Positions 7,319 to 8,252 of a stretch of 8,252 bases of DNA are shown here, in pieces. The DNA comes from Solirubrobacterales bacterium 70-9 (lineage in GTDB: Bacteria > Actinomycetota > Thermoleophilia > Solirubrobacterales > 70-9), in contig MKSH01000161.1 of NCBI GenBank assembly GCA_001898095.1, positions 5,754 through 14,005 on the forward strand. Reading direction: 5' to 3'. The first letter of the stretch is position 1. Each line of letters starts with the position of its first letter. The position numbers and the translations under genes were made by a program. A model generated the notes under the pieces. It was not told where the DNA came from, did not search any database, and was given only the letters and a program-made list of their open reading frames with translations.

Positions 7319-7338
7319 ATCGATGTCGCCCTGCTCGG

Positions 7339-7788
7339 CTATTCCGTGCCCTGCGCGAGGCCCGCTACGTCCCCGGCAGGATTGAAGAAGACCTTCTCGC
7401 AGCGGCGCTCGCTGAAGAGCCAGCCGTCCGCCGTCCGCACGAAGGTGTCGTGGTAGTAGATGCCGACCGAGAAAAAGGTGTCGTCGGACATCACGATCGA
7501 GGCAACACAGGTAGAGCGCGTGCGCGCCGCATCCTCGGACAGCTCCAAGAACACCGTGTTGGTCGTCTGGTGATGCTGGGCTTTGGTGGCCGGCCAGGCT
7601 TTGTGCTCGAGAAATTCCCGATGGCTTTTCGGATCGTTGCCTTCCGACCCGACCGACGAGAAATCAAGACTGGCGTCCGGCGTGAACAAGCCCTCGTACT
7701 CGTCCCAAAGGCCCTTGTCGATTACGTAGCACCAGCGGTACAGCATCTCGAGCAGCGCAAACCGCTCGTCCGTCATTGCGTTCGACAC
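7339..7788 (-). CDS. SnoaL-like / NTF2-fold protein, possible dehydratase or isomerase
   Basis: A 149-residue protein of the SnoaL-like polyketide cyclase/ring-hydroxylating dioxygenase beta-subunit fold. The family layout is visible: the N-terminal helix with YRWCYVIDKGLWDEYEGLF, TPDASLDF on the first strand, HHQTTN in mid-protein and a C-terminal DGWLFSERRCEKVFF strand. Asp24 and His72/His73 fall where LinA and scytalone dehydratase place their catalytic Asp and His, so elimination of water or another leaving group, or an isomerisation, is a reasonable guess. Many family members are non-catalytic. GTG at 7788 is preferred over ATG at 7776 because AGGAGGGG lies six bases before the GTG and too far from the ATG. 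It sits between the cyclase-family hydrolase and the second SDR in a tightly spaced leftward operon. Confidence 0.85.
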   Translation of the reverse strand: MSNAMTDERFALLEMLYRWCYVIDKGLWDEYEGLFTPDASLDFSSVGSEGNDPKSHREFLEHKAWPATKAQHHQTTNTVFLELSEDAARTRSTCVASIVMSDDTFFSVGIYYHDTFVRTADGWLFSERRCEKVFFNPAGDVAGLAQGTE

Positions 7789-7792
7789 GACA

Positions 7793-7800
7793 CCCCTCCT
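7793..7800 (-). promoter_or_regulatory. Ribosome binding site of the SnoaL-like gene overlapping the upstream stop codon
   Basis: On the minus strand TAGGAGGGGTGTCGTG joins the TAG of the cyclase-family gene (7801-7799) to an AGGAGGGG site and the GTG start at 7788. The shared bases imply the two genes are cotranscribed and translationally coupled, and they support the GTG start. Confidence 0.75.
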
Positions 7801-8252
7801 ACTTGATTGCGACGGGATTGACCGCGGAACCGGCGCCTTGGCAGATCTTCAGCGGGGCGCCGACGAAGAGGAAGGTGTACTGACCGTCCTCGGCGCAGTC
7901 CGCCGCCAGATCCTCGAGCCAGACGACCTCGTTGAACGGGATGCCCAGGTTGCGCTGCAGCGCGCAGTGGAGGGCGCCGTGGCAACCGAGGTTCGGGTCG
8001 ACGCCCATCTCGCAGCCGAGGTTGTCGGCGGAAATCGAGGGGATCTCCATCTCGTGGAACCACTCGACCAGCTCCGGGCTGTACTGGAGCCCCGGGTCGA
8101 CGACCTGTCCTTCCGGGAAGAACGCGTCGGGACCACCCTCATACCAACGTGGGAGCCAGCCGGTGCGAACGACGATGATGTCGTGCTTCTCGATCTCCAC
8201 CTTCTGGTGGGCCGCGGTGTCGAACATGTCCTGGAGCGTGACGCCCTCGCCC
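7799..8252 (-). CDS. Cyclase-family (kynurenine formamidase-like) hydrolase, 5' end outside the window
   Basis: The frame is open to the window edge, so only the last 150 residues are present; the ATG at 8227 is internal. HDIIVVRTGWLPRWYEGG is the typical mid-protein strand of the cyclase superfamily (kynurenine formamidase/isatin hydrolase type, PF04199). SADNLGCE, then HGALHCALQRNLGIPFNE, VVWLEDLAADCAEDGQYTF and the ending GSAVNPVAIK match the C-terminal half. Family members are metal-dependent amidases, lactonases or ring hydrolases; the metal motif HxGTHxDxPxH lies upstream, beyond the window, so activity cannot be checked. In this locus, hydrolytic opening of a cyclic ketone, lactone or amide intermediate is a sensible guess. 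The stop overlaps the ribosome binding site of the SnoaL-like gene. Confidence 0.88.
   Translation of the reverse strand, partial: GEGVTLQDMFDTAAHQKVEIEKHDIIVVRTGWLPRWYEGGPDAFFPEGQVVDPGLQYSPELVEWFHEMEIPSISADNLGCEMGVDPNLGCHGALHCALQRNLGIPFNEVVWLEDLAADCAEDGQYTFLFVGAPLKICQGAGSAVNPVAIK

Overview
The window is high-GC DNA; a sampled line of the acyl-CoA dehydrogenase gene is about 73% G+C. It has short intergenic gaps, GTG starts, 4-bp stop/start overlaps and a dense set of lipid- and ring-catabolism gene families. This suggests an actinobacterium (Actinomycetota). I cannot fix the order from the sequence; mycobacteria-like, Acidimicrobiia and Thermoleophilia are all plausible.

Left part (1-2729): a low-density, partly decayed accessory region. 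The only intact gene is a lipoprotein-type, NMT1/THI5-like ABC substrate-binding protein (616-1701, +). Two sampled lines of it are only about 50% G+C, and no permease or ATPase gene stands beside it. A perfect 7-3-7 inverted repeat (439-455) lies upstream. The following kilobase holds gene remains. One is a multiply frameshifted XRE helix-turn-helix followed by a DUF4062 domain (+, 1913-2343). The other is a GNAT acetyltransferase of the TacT-like toxin type with internal deletions (-, 2451-2658).

Middle part (2730-6528): a compact divergent beta-oxidation module. Leftward run a thiolase and an SDR dehydrogenase, overlapping by 4 bp. Rightward run an acyl-CoA dehydrogenase and a TetR-family regulator, 19 bp apart. 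The 43-bp gap between the divergent starts holds a perfect 18-bp palindrome (4696-4713) that sits in promoter-like sequence and abuts the thiolase ribosome binding site. The simplest model is that the TetR protein represses both arms through this site until an acyl-CoA ligand binds. The acyl-CoA dehydrogenase has the long-chain/isovaleryl arrangement of its catalytic glutamate.

Right part (6563-8252): a leftward, tightly packed set converging on tetR. It consists of a cyclase-family (kynurenine formamidase-like) hydrolase cut by the window edge, a SnoaL/NTF2-fold protein with a dehydratase-like Asp/His pair, and a second SDR. With the beta-oxidation module this looks like a catabolic locus for a cyclic or branched carboxylic compound: oxidation, hydration or dehydration and hydrolytic opening on the right, then acyl-CoA dehydrogenation, hydroxyacyl oxidation and thiolysis in the middle. 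No enoyl-CoA hydratase or acyl-CoA ligase is visible here, and the substrate is unknown.
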